NCBI GenBank assembly: GCA_003956705.1
Contig: QZCP01000667.1
Span: forward strand, 553,399-617,398
DNA: 64,000 nt
Origin: Brevipalpus yothersi
Lineage: Eukaryota > Arthropoda > Arachnida > Trombidiformes > Tenuipalpidae
Direction of reading: 5' to 3'
The notes below the pieces were generated by a model that saw only the letters and a list, made by a program, of their open reading frames with translations, ran no database searches and was not told the origin of the DNA. Shown here in pieces: positions 63,923-64,000 of this stretch (position 1 is the first letter of the stretch; every line of letters begins with the position of its first letter). The position numbers and the translations under genes are program-made.

Positions 63923-64000
63923 GCGAAAGTTGAGAGAAAATAACACGAGCTGGGTTCACTAACTGGAGTCTATTATGTATGGTGAACCACGAAAATAGCA

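Overview
The window reads as nuclear DNA of a small-genome arthropod, most probably a mite or another chelicerate. The support is spliceosomal genes with many short introns (about 60-700 bases), a kettin/Sallimus-type sarcomere gene, thin/TRIM32, Tsf2, Mlc-c and spen genes of arthropod type, and a short neuropeptide F precursor whose predicted peptide has the GGRSP-LRLRFamide form that I recall from ticks. The species call is inference. Non-coding DNA is AT-rich and crowded with (GA)n/(CT)n microsatellites. One of these contains a 191-base N gap, and another contains a single-N join that looks like an assembly duplication.

Layout. 1-6363 (+): 3' part of spen, ending in a SPOC domain. 6689-21995 (-): thin/TRIM32-like gene, with a RING/coiled-coil exon at the right, six NHL repeats at the left, and an extra 573-codon acidic exon in the middle that ends in its own stop and looks like an alternative terminal exon. 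22.0-28.98 kb: no gene seen, only old repeats. 28985-44394 (-): a kettin gene of 13 coding exons that I join into one frame of 4589 codons with 33 Ig domains. Its large exons are tandem copies of a six-Ig block, and its first three exons look like a condensed duplicate of the rest. 46.2-46.8 kb (-): small secreted Tyr/Ser/Pro-rich protein. 48529-51059 (+): transferrin 2. 51571-52438 (-): non-muscle myosin essential light chain. 52844-53220 (+): Sec61 gamma. 53487-54365 (-): CNEP1R1. 56800-58302 (+): a DMRT factor with two DM domains. 58620-59513 (-): SNU13. 61327-62306 (-): sNPF precursor. The last 150 bases look like a TATA/initiator core promoter for a plus-strand gene that starts near or beyond the window edge.

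The genes do not form one pathway. thin and kettin are both sarcomere/costamere genes and lie on the same strand; the rest are housekeeping genes (SNU13, Sec61 gamma, CNEP1R1, Mlc-c) or developmental and signalling genes (spen, DMRT, sNPF). Several pairs are tail-to-tail (spen/thin, Sec61 gamma/CNEP1R1, DMRT/SNU13), and Mlc-c/Sec61 gamma are head-to-head about 400 bases apart. The best candidates for something undescribed are the two-DM-domain DMRT gene, the higher-order tandem architecture of kettin, the alternative NHL-less end of thin, and the transferrin that appears to have lost iron ligands in both lobes.
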